The notes beneath the pieces were generated by a model that saw only the letters and a list, made by a program, of their open reading frames with translations, ran no database searches and was not told the origin of the DNA. From positions 80,118,909 to 80,182,908 of the forward strand of contig NC_071353.1 of NCBI RefSeq assembly GCF_943734655.1: 64,000 bases of DNA, written 5' to 3'. Both the position numbers and the translations under genes were made by a program. This DNA comes from Sabethes cyaneus (lineage: Eukaryota; Arthropoda; Insecta; Diptera; Culicidae). Position 1 is the stretch's first letter. Each line of letters begins with the position of its first letter. Shown here one piece after another: positions 47,011 through 58,761 of this stretch.

Positions 47011-50000
47011 TGCAAGTGACACAACTCAACCTGAACCACTGCAGCACAGCTCAGCAGCTGTTACACCAAGCAGTTTCTGAGTCAGCAATGGACATTGCCA
47101 TAGTCTCGGATCCATATCGCGTCCCTGCCGGAAACGGCAACTGGGTCTCGGATAGGTCTACGACGGCGGCTATATGGACAACAAGCAGGTTCCCGGTTCA
47201 GGAGGTTGTGTCAACTGCAGACGAGGGATTTGCGGTTGCCAAAGTGGGTGGAGTGCTCTACTGCAGTTGTTATGCTCCGCCGAGTTGGTCTATCGAGCAG
47301 TTTACGTGGATGGTAGACCGAGTATCAGTTGTGCTGACTGGTTTAAGGCCGGTGGTTGTGGCGGGCGACTTTAACGCTTGGGCGGTAGAGTGGGGAAGTC
47401 GTCGCACGAACCATAGGGGTCGGATTCTGCTTGAAGCTCTGGCAAAGCTCAACGTAGATCTGGCCAACGTCGGCAACACAAGTACCTTCAGTAGGAACGG
47501 TGCGGAGTCTATCATCGACGTGACTTTCGGCAGTCCTGGTCTGATAGGAGACTGGCGGGTAGATAATGGCTACACTCACAGTGACCACCAGGCGGTCCGC
47601 TATGGTGTCGGTCAGATAACGAGGCGGCAGGCGGCGTGTAGGGCCAACACTCCAACCACCCGTGGATGGAAGACATCATACTTCGATCCCGAAGTATTTG
47701 TGGAAGCGATCCGGAGAGAGTGCGGTGATCGCGGTATGCCCGATCCGAACGCTGATCATTTGGTTGAGGTACTGTCGCGAGCATGTGACGCTACCATGCC
47801 TAGGAAAGGTCGTCCTAGGTATGGCAGGTCACCGGCTTACTGGTGGACAGATGAAATTGCGGAACTCCGCGGAGCGTGCTTTCGTGCGAGGAGAATTATG
47901 CAAAGAGCTCGTTCGGATGAAAGCAGGGCTGAATGTCGAGTAGCACTTGTTGCTGCACGCGCAGCGCTTAAGAGCGGGATAAAAGCTAGTAAACGAGACT
48001 GCTTTGAAAGGTTATGTGCTAGTGCCAATGCGAACCCGTGGGGTGATGCCTACAGAGTCGTAATGGCAAAGACCAAGGGTGTGATGGCGCCCGCTGAGCA
48101 ATCGCCAGAGATGCTGGAGCGGATCATCGAGGGCCACCTTCCGCGCCACGAGCCAAGGCCCTGGCCCCAGGCCGCTGAGTCGTCCCACGGCCGACGTTCC
48201 AGTATCTCAGACCATAGCGTAGGATGGTCGGCCTCCCAGCCGAACATCCAAAGTAACGTGGGCGACGGCGGTTTGGAGGTCGGGGAGGAAGTGACGGTTA
48301 CGAACGAGGAACTCATTGATATCGCTAAATCCCTAAAGGTGAGCAAGGCACCGGGGTCAGACGGTATCCCGAATATGGCCATTAAAGCTGCTATTTTAGA
48401 GGCTCCCGAATTATTCGGGGCAGTAACGAATAGATGCCTGGAAGCTGGCCACTTCCCGGACAGATGGAAGCGACAGAACCTGGTCCTATTGCCGAAGCCG
48501 GGAAAACCTCCGGGTGTCCCCTCGTCATATAGGCCGATCTGTCCACTCGATACTGCCGGCAAGGTGCTGGAGAGGGTTATCCTTAACAGACTCGTACAGT
48601 ACACGGAGGGTACAAACGGTCTGTCAAGGAACCAATTCGGCTTCCGAAAAGGCAAATCTACGGTGGATGCCATCTTGTCTGTCACTAAGACAGCCGAGGT
48701 GGCAATCCAGCCCAAGAGGACAGGTATTCGTTATTGCGCAGTTGTCACGCTCGACGTGAGAAATGCGTTTAATAGCGCTAGCTGGGACTCCATAGCCAGC
48801 TCGCTTCGGAACGTCCAAGTACCGGTGTCGCTGTACAGAATTCTGGAAAATTATTTCCAGAATCGTGTGCTATGCTACAACACGGAGGAGGGTCAGAAAT
48901 GCGTTCCAATCACCTCAGGGGTTCCGCAAGGTTCCATACTGGGCCCGGTGTTGTGGAACGTCATGTATGACGAGGTGTTGAAGCTAAAGTTTCCGGTAGG
49001 GGTGGCGATTGTCGGCTTTGCGGACGATATCACCTTGGAAGTCTACAGTGAATCTATCAGAGAGGTTGAGTTGACGGCTGCCCACTCTATAAGCATTGTT
49101 GAAGATTGGATGCGATCCAGGAAACTGGACCTAGCGCATCATAAAACGGAGGTTATCGTGGTTAACAACCGCAAGTCGGTGCAGCAAGCAAATATCAGTG
49201 TCGGGGACTGCACTATTTCGTCAACGCGGTTCTTAAAACTCCTTGGAGTCATGGTCGACGACAAGCTCAAGTTCGGGAGCCACGTCGACTATGCCTGCAA
49301 GAAGGCTTCCACAGCTATTTCGGCATTGTCTCGTATGATGTCTAATAGCTCTGCGGTATATGGCAGCAAGCGAAGGCTTTTAGCCAACGTGGTCCAGTCC
49401 ATACTCAGGTATGGCGGGCCGGTGTGGTCATCGGCGTTAGGTACCAAAAGCTATCTAGCCAAGCTGGAAAGCACCTATCGTCTCATGTGCTTAAGAGTGG
49501 CGAGTGCGTACCGCACAGTTTCACATGACGCAATCTGCGTCTTAGCGGGTATGATGCCTATTGGTATCATCATCAGCGAGGACGTAGAGTGCTTCAACCA
49601 ACGTGGAACTAGAGGCATACGGAGTACCACAAGATCGGCCTCGATGATCACATGGCAGCGGGCATGGTCTGATTCCACAAAAGGCCGGTGGACATATAGA
49701 CTTATCCCGGAACTATCCGGATGGGTCAACAGGCGTCATGGCGAAGTCAACTTCCACCTGACACAGATTCTGTCAGGGCATGGTTGTTTTAGACAGTATC
49801 TGCACAAATTTGGGCATGCGGAGTCCCCCGAGTGTCCCGAATGCGCGGACGTTGAGGAAACTGCAGAACATGCTATCTTCATATGCCCTCGTTTCGAGGG
49901 CGTGAGAAGCAACATGATGGTAGTTAGCGGACAGGACACTACTCCGGATAACTTAGTCCAAAGGATGTGTTCTAGCTCGGACGTCTGGGGTGCGGTCAAT

Positions 50001-50090
50001 GCGGCTGCTACCCAGATCGTACTTGAGCTACAAAACCGCTGGAAAGCCGATCAACGGCGAATAAACAGCCTAACTACCATAGTCCAGTAG
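47010..50090 (+). CDS. R1-clade LINE ORF2 (EN-RT)
   Basis: 1026-codon open frame. The endonuclease (residues 1-220) shows LNLNHC, SDPY, CYAPPSW, VVAGDFNAWAVEWG and TFSRNGAESIIDVTF ... YTHSDHQAV. The reverse transcriptase shows KAPGSDGIPN (~48345), SYRPICPLDTAGKVLE, QFGFRKGKSTVDA, VTLDVRNAFNSASW, GVPQGSILGPVLW and catalytic GFADDITLE (~49020). The C-terminal knuckle is CPECADVEETAEHAIFIC (~49830). No RNase H, as usual for R1. The frame starts at a GTG overlapping the ORF1 stop (TAGTG, 47008-47012); R1-group elements commonly have TAATG there, so one A-to-G change explains both the TAG stop and the lost ATG. Confidence 0.88.
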   Translation: MQVTQLNLNHCSTAQQLLHQAVSESAMDIAIVSDPYRVPAGNGNWVSDRSTTAAIWTTSRFPVQEVVSTADEGFAVAKVGGVLYCSCYAPPSWSIEQFTWMVDRVSVVLTGLRPVVVAGDFNAWAVEWGSRRTNHRGRILLEALAKLNVDLANVGNTSTFSRNGAESIIDVTFGSPGLIGDWRVDNGYTHSDHQAVRYGVGQITRRQAACRANTPTTRGWKTSYFDPEVFVEAIRRECGDRGMPDPNADHLVEVLSRACDATMPRKGRPRYGRSPAYWWTDEIAELRGACFRARRIMQRARSDESRAECRVALVAARAALKSGIKASKRDCFERLCASANANPWGDAYRVVMAKTKGVMAPAEQSPEMLERIIEGHLPRHEPRPWPQAAESSHGRRSSISDHSVGWSASQPNIQSNVGDGGLEVGEEVTVTNEELIDIAKSLKVSKAPGSDGIPNMAIKAAILEAPELFGAVTNRCLEAGHFPDRWKRQNLVLLPKPGKPPGVPSSYRPICPLDTAGKVLERVILNRLVQYTEGTNGLSRNQFGFRKGKSTVDAILSVTKTAEVAIQPKRTGIRYCAVVTLDVRNAFNSASWDSIASSLRNVQVPVSLYRILENYFQNRVLCYNTEEGQKCVPITSGVPQGSILGPVLWNVMYDEVLKLKFPVGVAIVGFADDITLEVYSESIREVELTAAHSISIVEDWMRSRKLDLAHHKTEVIVVNNRKSVQQANISVGDCTISSTRFLKLLGVMVDDKLKFGSHVDYACKKASTAISALSRMMSNSSAVYGSKRRLLANVVQSILRYGGPVWSSALGTKSYLAKLESTYRLMCLRVASAYRTVSHDAICVLAGMMPIGIIISEDVECFNQRGTRGIRSTTRSASMITWQRAWSDSTKGRWTYRLIPELSGWVNRRHGEVNFHLTQILSGHGCFRQYLHKFGHAESPECPECADVEETAEHAIFICPRFEGVRSNMMVVSGQDTTPDNLVQRMCSSSDVWGAVNAAATQIVLELQNRWKADQRRINSLTTIVQ

Positions 50091-50296
50091 TTATCTAAGA
50101 GCGTGCGTTAAGCACAATAGCCCCTCCCTGAAGTAATACCGATAAGGTGGTTCCAGGGGGGATTGAGGCTGGAGACTCGAGTAGGGTTTTAGTGGGTCTG
50201 GATCTTCACGATCTTCACGGGATACCAAACCCCACTCCCTGAATTGTCTTCTCAGGTGTCTGATAGCAGATTTCCCTACTCGTTAAAAAAAAAAAA

Positions 50297-51067
50297 ATAG
50301 AGTTGCCGAAACAGTGTGTGTACATATGCTGCGTGTATATCAAGCCGGGCTCTGACCCTTCTATCTACAAAGAACATTGTCACTGCGTTCAAAAGCTTAA
50401 TGATTCCGTTAGAGGCACAGATTTAGTAGTATTGCTGGGCGATTATAATTTACCTAACCTTATTTGGAACTACGACTCTGATTTAAATAGCTACCTACCA
50501 CACAATGTGTCTTCTGAGCAGGAAACAATTTTGACCTACACACTCTTGAGCAATGGACTCATGCAAGTTTTCAACTTTCCTAACCAGCACGGCAGACTAC
50601 TCGATTTAGAATTCGTAAACAATGTGTATTGCTCTGAAATTATTTCACCTTCTTCACCGCTCTTAAGAATTGACGCACATCATAAACCGTTTATTTTAAT
50701 ATTTGACGTTTGGAATTCCAATAGAAAAGAACTTGCTGATGTTTGGTGCTACGATTTTTCTCACTGTGACTACAATGCTATCAACGACGCCTTTTTGCGT
50801 ATCAGCTGGAGCATCCTACTCGCGCAGTGTGATACTGATGATGCAGTTCTACGTTTCTATGACGCAATTTCGCAGGTGATCGTCGAGCACGTTCCAATGA
50901 AAAGAAAACGTAAAACGCCACACAATCGTCAGCCGTCAGCCGTTAATATTGTTTTTTATAGGGTTTTTCAGCGAATAACGCAGAAGACAACCCATTTGCG
51001 GATTTCTTTCAAACTGTGTAATGTAACGATCCTCCGACAAACCAACGTGAAGCAATCCAAAATATAG
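50297..51067 (+). pseudogene. Jockey-type LINE ORF2, EN C-terminal part
   Basis: Continuation of the endonuclease split at 45063. It reads IELPKQCVYICCVYIKPGSD, VVLLGDYNLPNLIW (~50430, the GD-N catalytic motif), GRLLDLEFVNN and RIDAHHKPFILIFD (~50660, the SDH position is degenerate). A frame-breaking change follows at about 50945-51067, where the sequence falls into repeated stops. Confidence 0.82.
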
Positions 51068-52186
51068 AAATGTTTGACTAGTACTTTCCTCCAATGAGGC
51101 TACCGATAAGCGATGTTTCATCGGCCCTCTCTGCAGTAAACACCACCAAAGGACCAGGGTCCTGATGGACTACCACCGCTATTTTTAAAACAATGTGCTG
51201 CAACACTTGCTCTTCCTCTTAAAATTATTCTAAACAGCTTTCTCACCACTGGTGTCTTCCCCTGTATTTGGAAGCATGCCTCAATTACTCCTATTTACAA
51301 ATCTGGGAACTCGAATAACGTCGAAAACTATAGAGGAATCTCAGTTCTAAATATCATAGCAAAAGTCTTTGAGAAAATAGTTTATCACTCGCTTTATGCA
51401 GCGGTTCGCCACGTAATCACCGATTATCAACATGGGTTTGTTGAAAATCGCTCCACAACGCAACGCGACATAAACAACTTGCTGCATTGGTGCCTTGTAA
51501 ACGGTATGGAAGTGAACTCGTATCAGTTCACATACAAGATGCATGATAACGATATAAAACGCTGCAGCTCTATCAAGGATCTTGGTGTTACGATCGACAG
51601 CAAGATAAGGTTCGACGAGCACATTAGTACAATTACATCCAAAGCTTTCGCCATTCTTGGTTTTATACGTAGGAATACCACTGATTTTGATGATATTTAT
51701 GCCTTGAAAACGCTCTATTGCGCTCTTGCTCGCAGTATTCTGGAGTATGCAGCACCGGTTTGTTCTCCATACTCTATTACGCATGTTACTAAAATTGAAA
51801 ACGTTCAACGTGCATTCATCCGGTTTGCACTGCGCCGCTTGCCATGGCAGAACCCGATACGGCTGCCGTCTTATGAAAATCGCTGTCAGTTAATAAGACT
51901 CAGTACGCTAGCTGAAAGAAGAGTGGTATCGCGCAGACTGTTTATATTCGACCTACTAAAAGGGACAGTGGATTGCAGTTACCTCCTGGAGCAGCTAAAC
52001 ATTCATACACCTCGTCGGAATTTGCGAAATTATACGTTGCTTTGGACTCCAACGCACCGAACATTGTATGGTCAGAATAACCCGTTGCACGCTTGTTGTA
52101 GGCTTTTTAACGAAGTACCTCATGTATTTGACTTCAATATCAGTAAAAGTAGGTTTAGAAAGGCAATTGTTAATTTAAGTTGGTAG
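51068..52186 (+). pseudogene. Jockey-type LINE ORF2, RT remnant
   Basis: With frameshifts near 51160, it reads KGPGPDGLPPLFL, ITPIYKSGNSNNVENYRGIS, KVFEKIVYHSL and DYQHGFVENRSTT (~51430). The next codons jump to INNLLHWCLVNGMEVN (~51475) and the thumb (KDLGVTIDSKIRFDEHI). The segment that should hold the catalytic GVPQGS and YADD blocks is absent, so a deletion at about 51470 removed the active site. The C-terminus (LRNYTLLWTPTHRTLYGQNN) matches the end of the element at 12780-12830. The element ends near 52200. Confidence 0.85.
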
Positions 52187-52269
52187 TACATAGTAATACT
52201 AGTCTGTACAGAATTGAAGACTGTGAACAACAAATAAGGATAATACCTTAGGTGATCGGATTTGTGGGG

Positions 52270-53291
<1,022 letters not shown>

Positions 53292-53797
53292 CGGCTGCTG
53301 GTCCAGCAAAAAATAACTCTCACCGGTTTTGTTTACATTTGCGACATTCGCCCTTTTGTTAATTTATCCGCTTTTCGCTCTAATAAAAATACATAATACA
53401 CTGAGAAAACTTTTCGTATAGTCTCTTCGTAATATTTCTATTTACCATTAGTTATGTGCAGAATATTTGAGTGTACTTTGTGCCCACTTTTCGGCTTAAA
53501 ATTTAAGTATTTAATACTCTTATGTGCACATGAGAATCATACTTGTTGGGCAAGCTGATTTGGCGGTTTTGAAAGAAATCTCCATAAATCCTTAATACAT
53601 TTTTTTATTTTAACGTGAACCGATACTTTCTTAGTATAGTCTATTCTATCTATTTAAATTCATAATTTGAATTATTACGTTAATTTGAAACATTTATTTC
53701 GTGCTAAAGTTACATCATGTAAACTGAGAAAAAAATTGAGCGCTAGAGTGTATATTATTATGCGAGATCAATATCTCATTGTCGAATCAATACTTAC
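53292..53797 (-). other. probable intron downstream of the exon
   Basis: AT-rich sequence without repeat homology in the window, starting with the GTAAGT donor at 53792-53797 (minus strand). It is the best candidate for original intron sequence next to the exon. No further exon is visible. Confidence 0.5.
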
Positions 53798-53922
53798 ACA
53801 ATTCTTCGCGATCTAGATTTCTTGTACCCCCGCCAAAGAGTCCTTTGAAAAAACTTTCTTTGGGAGCTTCTGGCATTTCGTGCTCCACGAATAGTTCTCC
53901 CAGCATCTCATTATATTGATTG
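53798..53922 (-). CDS. tomosyn (STXBP5-like) internal exon
   Basis: 125-bp exon encoding YNEMLGELF, then PEAPKESFFKGLFGGG, then LDREEL. The PEAP...FFKGLFGGG...LDREELFGE stretch is, to my knowledge, a conserved motif near the C-terminus of tomosyn/syntaxin-binding protein 5, a WD40 and R-SNARE-like regulator of vesicle fusion at synapses. The acceptor is a pyrimidine-rich ...TTTATAG just upstream (minus strand); the donor is GTAAGT directly after. Exon length is 41 codons plus two split bases: it ends in phase after T, ready for a TTY (Phe) codon. No other tomosyn exon was found in the window. The family is from memory; the exon structure is seen directly. Confidence 0.75.
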
Positions 53923-54142
53923 CTATAAATACACACAAGAAAATATGTATTATTTATTATCATGGTATTTCTGAAAGACATAATCATAACACCATCTACT
54001 ATTTGATTCGCTATAGAGCAATTTCAGCTCAAAACGCTGAAAAAAGGCTATTTTTGACTCGACTATTTTTGATTGGAATGAAATTTTTGTAATGTGTTGG
54101 GTACCACGCAAGAACTCATTTTCCACTAATTTGGATTTTTTG
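53923..54142 (-). other. probable intron upstream of the exon
   Basis: AT-rich; contains the polypyrimidine tract and AG acceptor for the exon at 53798-53922 on the minus strand (AG at 53923-53924). A dispersed repeat begins at 54143. Confidence 0.5.
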
Positions 54143-55151
54143 ACATAAGACTACGTCTTGACTACTGTCTACGTCTTTGTCTTTGGACTACTGGGACTGG
54201 GTAGCACTTTGTAAAAACCAAAATAGAAGTGTAACGTTTGAATGAAAGATTTCACTACTGATAACTACTAAACTACTGAACAATTGATATGTCGTGAGTT
54301 AGAGATAAATTTTAAGGAGGGCGTAAGAAGGGGGGCTCCCATAAAAAAAATGTCCACATTTTCTCATAACTCTAGAACTAATCAAGCAAATGGAACAAAA
54401 TTTGGCAGGTGGGGGTTTTAGAAGGCAGGAAGTTTTTTCATGATGTACTGAGACCCATCCGTCTTTTAACGGGGGGAATCCCATACAAATGAAACACAAA
54501 TTTCCGCATAACTCGAGAATTAATTAAGCAAATGAAACCAAATTTGGCATGTGAAGTTTTTTGGATGCATGAACTTATTTTATGATGGTTTGAGACCCCT
54601 CACCCTAGTAGTTGGAAGATAAGGACTCTCATACCAGTAAAACAATTTTTTTTTGCGTATGTGCCATATTTCCTGCTATGTAACAAGCGGTAAGCTGTGA
54701 AAGTAAACTAGAAAAGCCTTCTCGGAGCAAAAGACAGTGAATCGACGCTGCTAACTTACGTATCTGTTGCCATTCATATCAAAAGAGAAGGACATCCGAA
54801 TGGCACGTCATATTTGCAATCAACGTGCTTTGGCTTTAATGTTATTTGTAACCAATGGCCCTCTAAAGGTCACAATCGAGTTAAACTAAGACTGAAAACA
54901 TTGTCAAACATTGAAACATTGCAACATGTCAAGCTGCGCATAATCAAATTTAATACAATAATCTGTGGGCTGGTTATTCATTACTATTTAAACCTTTATG
55001 ATGCACACAACCACAAGTGATTTAAAAAAAAATCTTTATGTCTCAATGGTTGCAGGCGTTGTACTTATGAACTCCCATCCACGTATTTTCAAAGCCAGCA
55101 TGGCATTCATATAAAATATAGAATTGAATATGAATATTTCGCTCTTCTCTT
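54143..55151 (+). repeat. interspersed repeat, 54-kb copy, left part
   Basis: Starts with TGACATAAGACTACGTC and continues with the same sequence as 25069-25382, then 2-3 tandem units like those at 34640, then the body shared with 35302-35681. It is interrupted at TTAA (55152) by the large piggyBac-type unit and resumes at 63539. It lacks the SINE found at 35091, giving that element's empty site (~54677-54690). Confidence 0.75.
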
Positions 55152-55714
55152 TTAACCGTTATGTGTTCGACAAAAAACACCGTCAAGTGCTCGACAAGGG
55201 TACCCGGGTACCCACAAATTGAAACAGCTGTAACTTTGGCAATATTTGACTGAGTTGGACCATCTTACCACCTAAAGATTCAGGAACTTATCCAATTCCA
55301 GTGGGGTTACAACAGAACCGAAAGTGGTTCATCTGGTTCCCGGAAATCCGGTATTCCGAGCATATGTTCCAGAATTAAAGCACTTTTCAAGATTTTGGAT
55401 GTAATCATAGTAATATGGGTATCTAAAATTCCTCAAATTACTCCAAAAGGTCATATTTCATTGTTTTAAAACAGTATAATGATTTATCCTCGGAATGGCC
55501 ATTCTGGAACCAATTCCCGTGGGACCTCCTGTGGCCACAGAACTGTTTGGATTGCAACACTGGCAATATGGGTATTTAAATTCATGAAATTACTTCGGAA
55601 GGTCGTTTTTCATTATTTTAACTCTATCTGATGATTTTGCCCCGGCATGGCCATTCCGGAACATATTCCTGTGGGGCTTCACAGTAGTTCAAAACCAAAT
55701 AAACGTGAGCATTA

Positions 55715-55995
55715 GAGTTTAGCTTAGCTTAGCTTAGACTGATTACACATGTCAATGGTTGCACTCAGTGGTTGATCCGAATCAGTGAAATTGCACAATG
55801 AATCAACTGAATGGGGTTGGGATTGACCGATCATTCTCAGTGTGCAAAATTCAGTGACTCAATTATAATGGATCAATAACTGCGCCGGTCACGTCCTTGC
55901 AATCAGGTGGGAATGGGGAAGGAATGTTAGTGTAATCTTTGTTGTTTTGGGGACCGTGTTAACCTCTGCATCCCCGCAAAGACTACAGGAAGGAG
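55715..55995 (-). repeat. SINE-like repeat with GCTAA tail
   Basis: Minus-strand copy related to 22899-23176: ACATTCCTTCCC and GGACGTGACCGGCG-like blocks are shared, and it ends in (GCTAA)n at 55717-55736. The remaining body is diverged. It lies between the two arms of the piggyBac-type unit. Confidence 0.55.
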
Positions 55996-56967
55996 TTTTG
56001 TTAGTACGGAAGGTTTCGATGGATCAGGATTCACCTTGATAAGTGATGTGATCGTTGTATTTTTTAGTTTTATGTAGTTAGTAGTTATTTTGATTTTTGT
56101 TTGTTTATTCTTCATTTAACCAACAGCCGAAAAATGCTCATTTTAAATCAGTATTATACCAATGGGAATATTTAGAATTTATATTTAAAAGCCTATTTGA
56201 ATCAACAGTCACAGGATTGTTGAAACTCAACACAGTTATAATTTAATAATGTTGATAGCAAATTAAACTCCAGACGGCCGGCCTTAGAGAGTTATGCTAT
56301 ATCGTGCCTAATCGCGATTCATCTTCGAAGATGATGTATTGTTTCAGGGCAACGCGGGAAGCCAATTTCATCTGCTAACCTAAAATAATCGATGTTATGA
56401 AAACGCATAATGAGCATGAGTGCATAGTAGCCGCTACTACGTGATTGATCTATTGCTCTAAGTCTCATCGCTTCTAAATTTCGATTGCTCACTCGACTGA
56501 CGAAAAGCACTTCGCGTTGTACCTCATATAGATATGTCACACGATCTTATAACATCCATGCGCGCAATGTTTCTGTAAAATCTGTTATTAAGAAACAAAA
56601 TAGATTTCTTGATCATTTTCATGAAACGGAGAATGTAGACTATGCATCAATGAAATCTAAAAATATCGACATGAAAAATAATGATTCGCGTGAAATTTTA
56701 TTTAAGTTCTAAACATGAAAGAAATAATTTTTGTGAATCCAGCTTAAAGTTTATGCAATATAGAGTACGGGAGGGTATATTCAGCCCATCAAGCGATGGC
56801 ATCCACTTCTTCGGGCCATGGCCCAGTTCTAGTGGAAGAACAGGTGGCTCTGACGTTCCTTGAATAAAAAAAATAGTAGACTACTTACAGTCTTGAGAAA
56901 ATAGTTCTAACATATTACAATTGTATGTCGGCAAAGTATATCCATTGGCGAAAGAAAAGGCAAACAG
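55996..56967. other. unassigned sequence
   Basis: AT-rich; a 73-codon minus-strand open frame (56319-56540) has no recognised domain and no splice-site support. Nothing else to annotate. Confidence 0.3.
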
Positions 56968-57250
56968 GCTGAATTTAGGATTGGGCGATACCGTATCGAT
57001 ACCCGCGATATCGATACTCGAAGGCCGATATTTCGATATATTTCATCGATACTTACGACGTCGATATTATGATAAATCGATAATTTCATCCCGATACTGT
57101 TTTGATAAAGCGGGATATGCAGCTGAAAAAATATAGACTAAAACTAGGCCAGCAAAGGCTCAAAAAAACAATTTTTTAGGGTTTTTTCTCGTGCTGTTTT
57201 CTTTTCAGGTAACTACTAAGCTTAATTCTCAAATTTACTTTATTGGAAAC

Positions 57251-58761
57251 TAGCTGACCCGACAAACTTCGTATTGCCACAAATTAACCTGTGCTGTACA
57301 TAAATCATGAATCTCGGATGATCTTTGTCACAATCTCGAGTTTTGCAAGCCCCCCAGTGGAAGGCGCTTCCGACGGCGGGTCACCGGCAACACTCGCGAC
57401 CGTCTTGTCCTGAATGATCTAGTGTTACTATAGATAGTTTTTGTGGTCTTGTATTGACTAATGTTTTATGGAAGAGTCTCGAATTTCTCGAGTTCGATTA
57501 GTTTTTGAGTTTCGCAAAAATTTCTGTTTTATTTGTATGAGAGTCCATATCCCCCTACCACAGGGGTGAGGTCTCTAACTATCGTAAAATAAATTTAAGA
57601 CTCCAAAATCTCCCACATGCCAAATTTGGTTCCATTTGATTGATTAGTTCCCGAGATAAGAGGAAATTTGCATTTCATTTGTATGGAAGCCCACCCTCTT
57701 AAAGAGGAGATGGGCCATAACTCGCTTTCTAAAGAAGAGAGGGGTCTCAATTCACCATAGAAAAAAATCTTGCGTCCAAAACCACTTAAATGTCAAATTT
57801 GGTTCCATTTGCTTGATTAGCTCTCGAGTTATGAGGAAATTTGTTTTTCATTTGTATAGGAGCCCCCCCCCCTCTTAAAGTGGGGAAATCCATAGAAAAT
57901 ATACCATAGAAAATATTCTTGCCTACAAAAACACCCACATGATAAATTTGGTTCCATTTGCTTGATTAGATCTAGAGTTATGAGGAAATTTGTATTTCGT
58001 TTGTATAGGAGCCCCCCCTCTTAAAGTGGGGAGGGGTCCTTATTCACCATAGAAAATATTCTTGCCCTCAAAAACTTTCACATGCCAAACTTTGTTCCAT
58101 TTGCTTGATTAGTTCTTCAGTTATGAGGAAATTTGTATTTCATTTGTATAGGATCCCCCCCTCCTAAAACGGGGAGGGGTCCCAATTCATCATAGAAAAA
58201 ATTTTTGTCTCCAAAAACACCCACATGCCAAATTTGGTTCCATTTGCTTAATTACTTCTCGAGTTATGAAGAAAATTGTGTTTCTTTGGTACAGGAGCCC
58301 CCCCTCTTAAAGTGAGGAGGGGTCCTAATATACTATAGAAAATATTCTTGCCCTAGAAAACTTTCACCTGCCAAATCTGGTTTCATTTTTTAGTTCTCGA
58401 GTTATGAGGAAATTTGTATGGAAGCCCCCCCTTTTAAAGAGGAGAGGAATTATAATTCCCCTTATAAAGAGGGCAGGGGTCTCAATTTACCATAGAATAA
58501 ATTCTTGTCACCGAAAACACCCTCATGCCAAATTTTGTTCTATTTGCTTGATTAGTTGTCGAGTTATACAGAAATTTGTGTTTCATTTGTATGGGAGCCC
58601 CCCCTCTTAGTGGGGGGAGGGGTTTCTAACCATCACTAAAACCTTTCCTGGCCCCAAAAAACCTCTAGATGCATACTTTCATGCCGATTGGTTCAGTAGT
58701 TTTCGATTCTATAAGGAACATACAGACAGACAGACAGAAATCCTTCTTTATAGGTATAGAT
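57251..58761 (+). repeat. TAGCTGACCCGACAAACTTC repeat with ~145-bp tandem array
   Basis: Starts TAGCTGACCCGACAAACTTC and ends ACAGACAGACAGAAATCC...TTTATAGGTATAGAT. Between about 57530 and 58640 are seven tandem units of roughly 140-170 bp, each with TTTGGTTCCATTTGCTTGATTAG, GAGTTATGAGGAAATTTG and a C-run/G-run block (CCCCCCTCTTAAAG). The same units occur, inverted, at 34640-35000, 54300-54640 and 25250-25360. A further copy starts at 63971. It is a widespread non-coding repeat; a link to RTE-type LINEs is suspected only from the RTE fragment nearby. Confidence 0.7.

Larger units (their letters stand above)
45064..50296 (+). mobile_element. full-length R1-clade LINE
   Basis: 5233-bp insertion bounded by a 13-bp target duplication ATAGAGTTGCCGA (45051-45063 and 50297-50309) and ending in a run of A (50285-50297). 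It has a 474-bp leader, ORF1 and ORF2 both open from end to end, and a 206-bp 3' UTR. It sits in the endonuclease of a Jockey-type LINE, whose frame rejoins exactly when the insertion is ignored. It is the youngest-looking coding element in the window. Unlike classical R1 it is not in rDNA, so it belongs to a non-rDNA R1-group family. Confidence 0.9.

Noticed and set aside
45528..47039. Long minus-strand frames opposite the R1-type ORF1
   Set aside because: They mirror a GC-rich coding region with strong codon bias; no domain is recognisable, and the plus strand has zinc knuckles and the correct order.
56319..56540. 73-codon minus-strand frame as a host exon
   Set aside because: No flanking splice signals that fit and no known motif; it is inside the nested piggyBac-type unit.
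57530..58640. CRISPR-like array
   Set aside because: The repeats are ~145 bp, contiguous and diverged with no unique spacers, in eukaryotic DNA.
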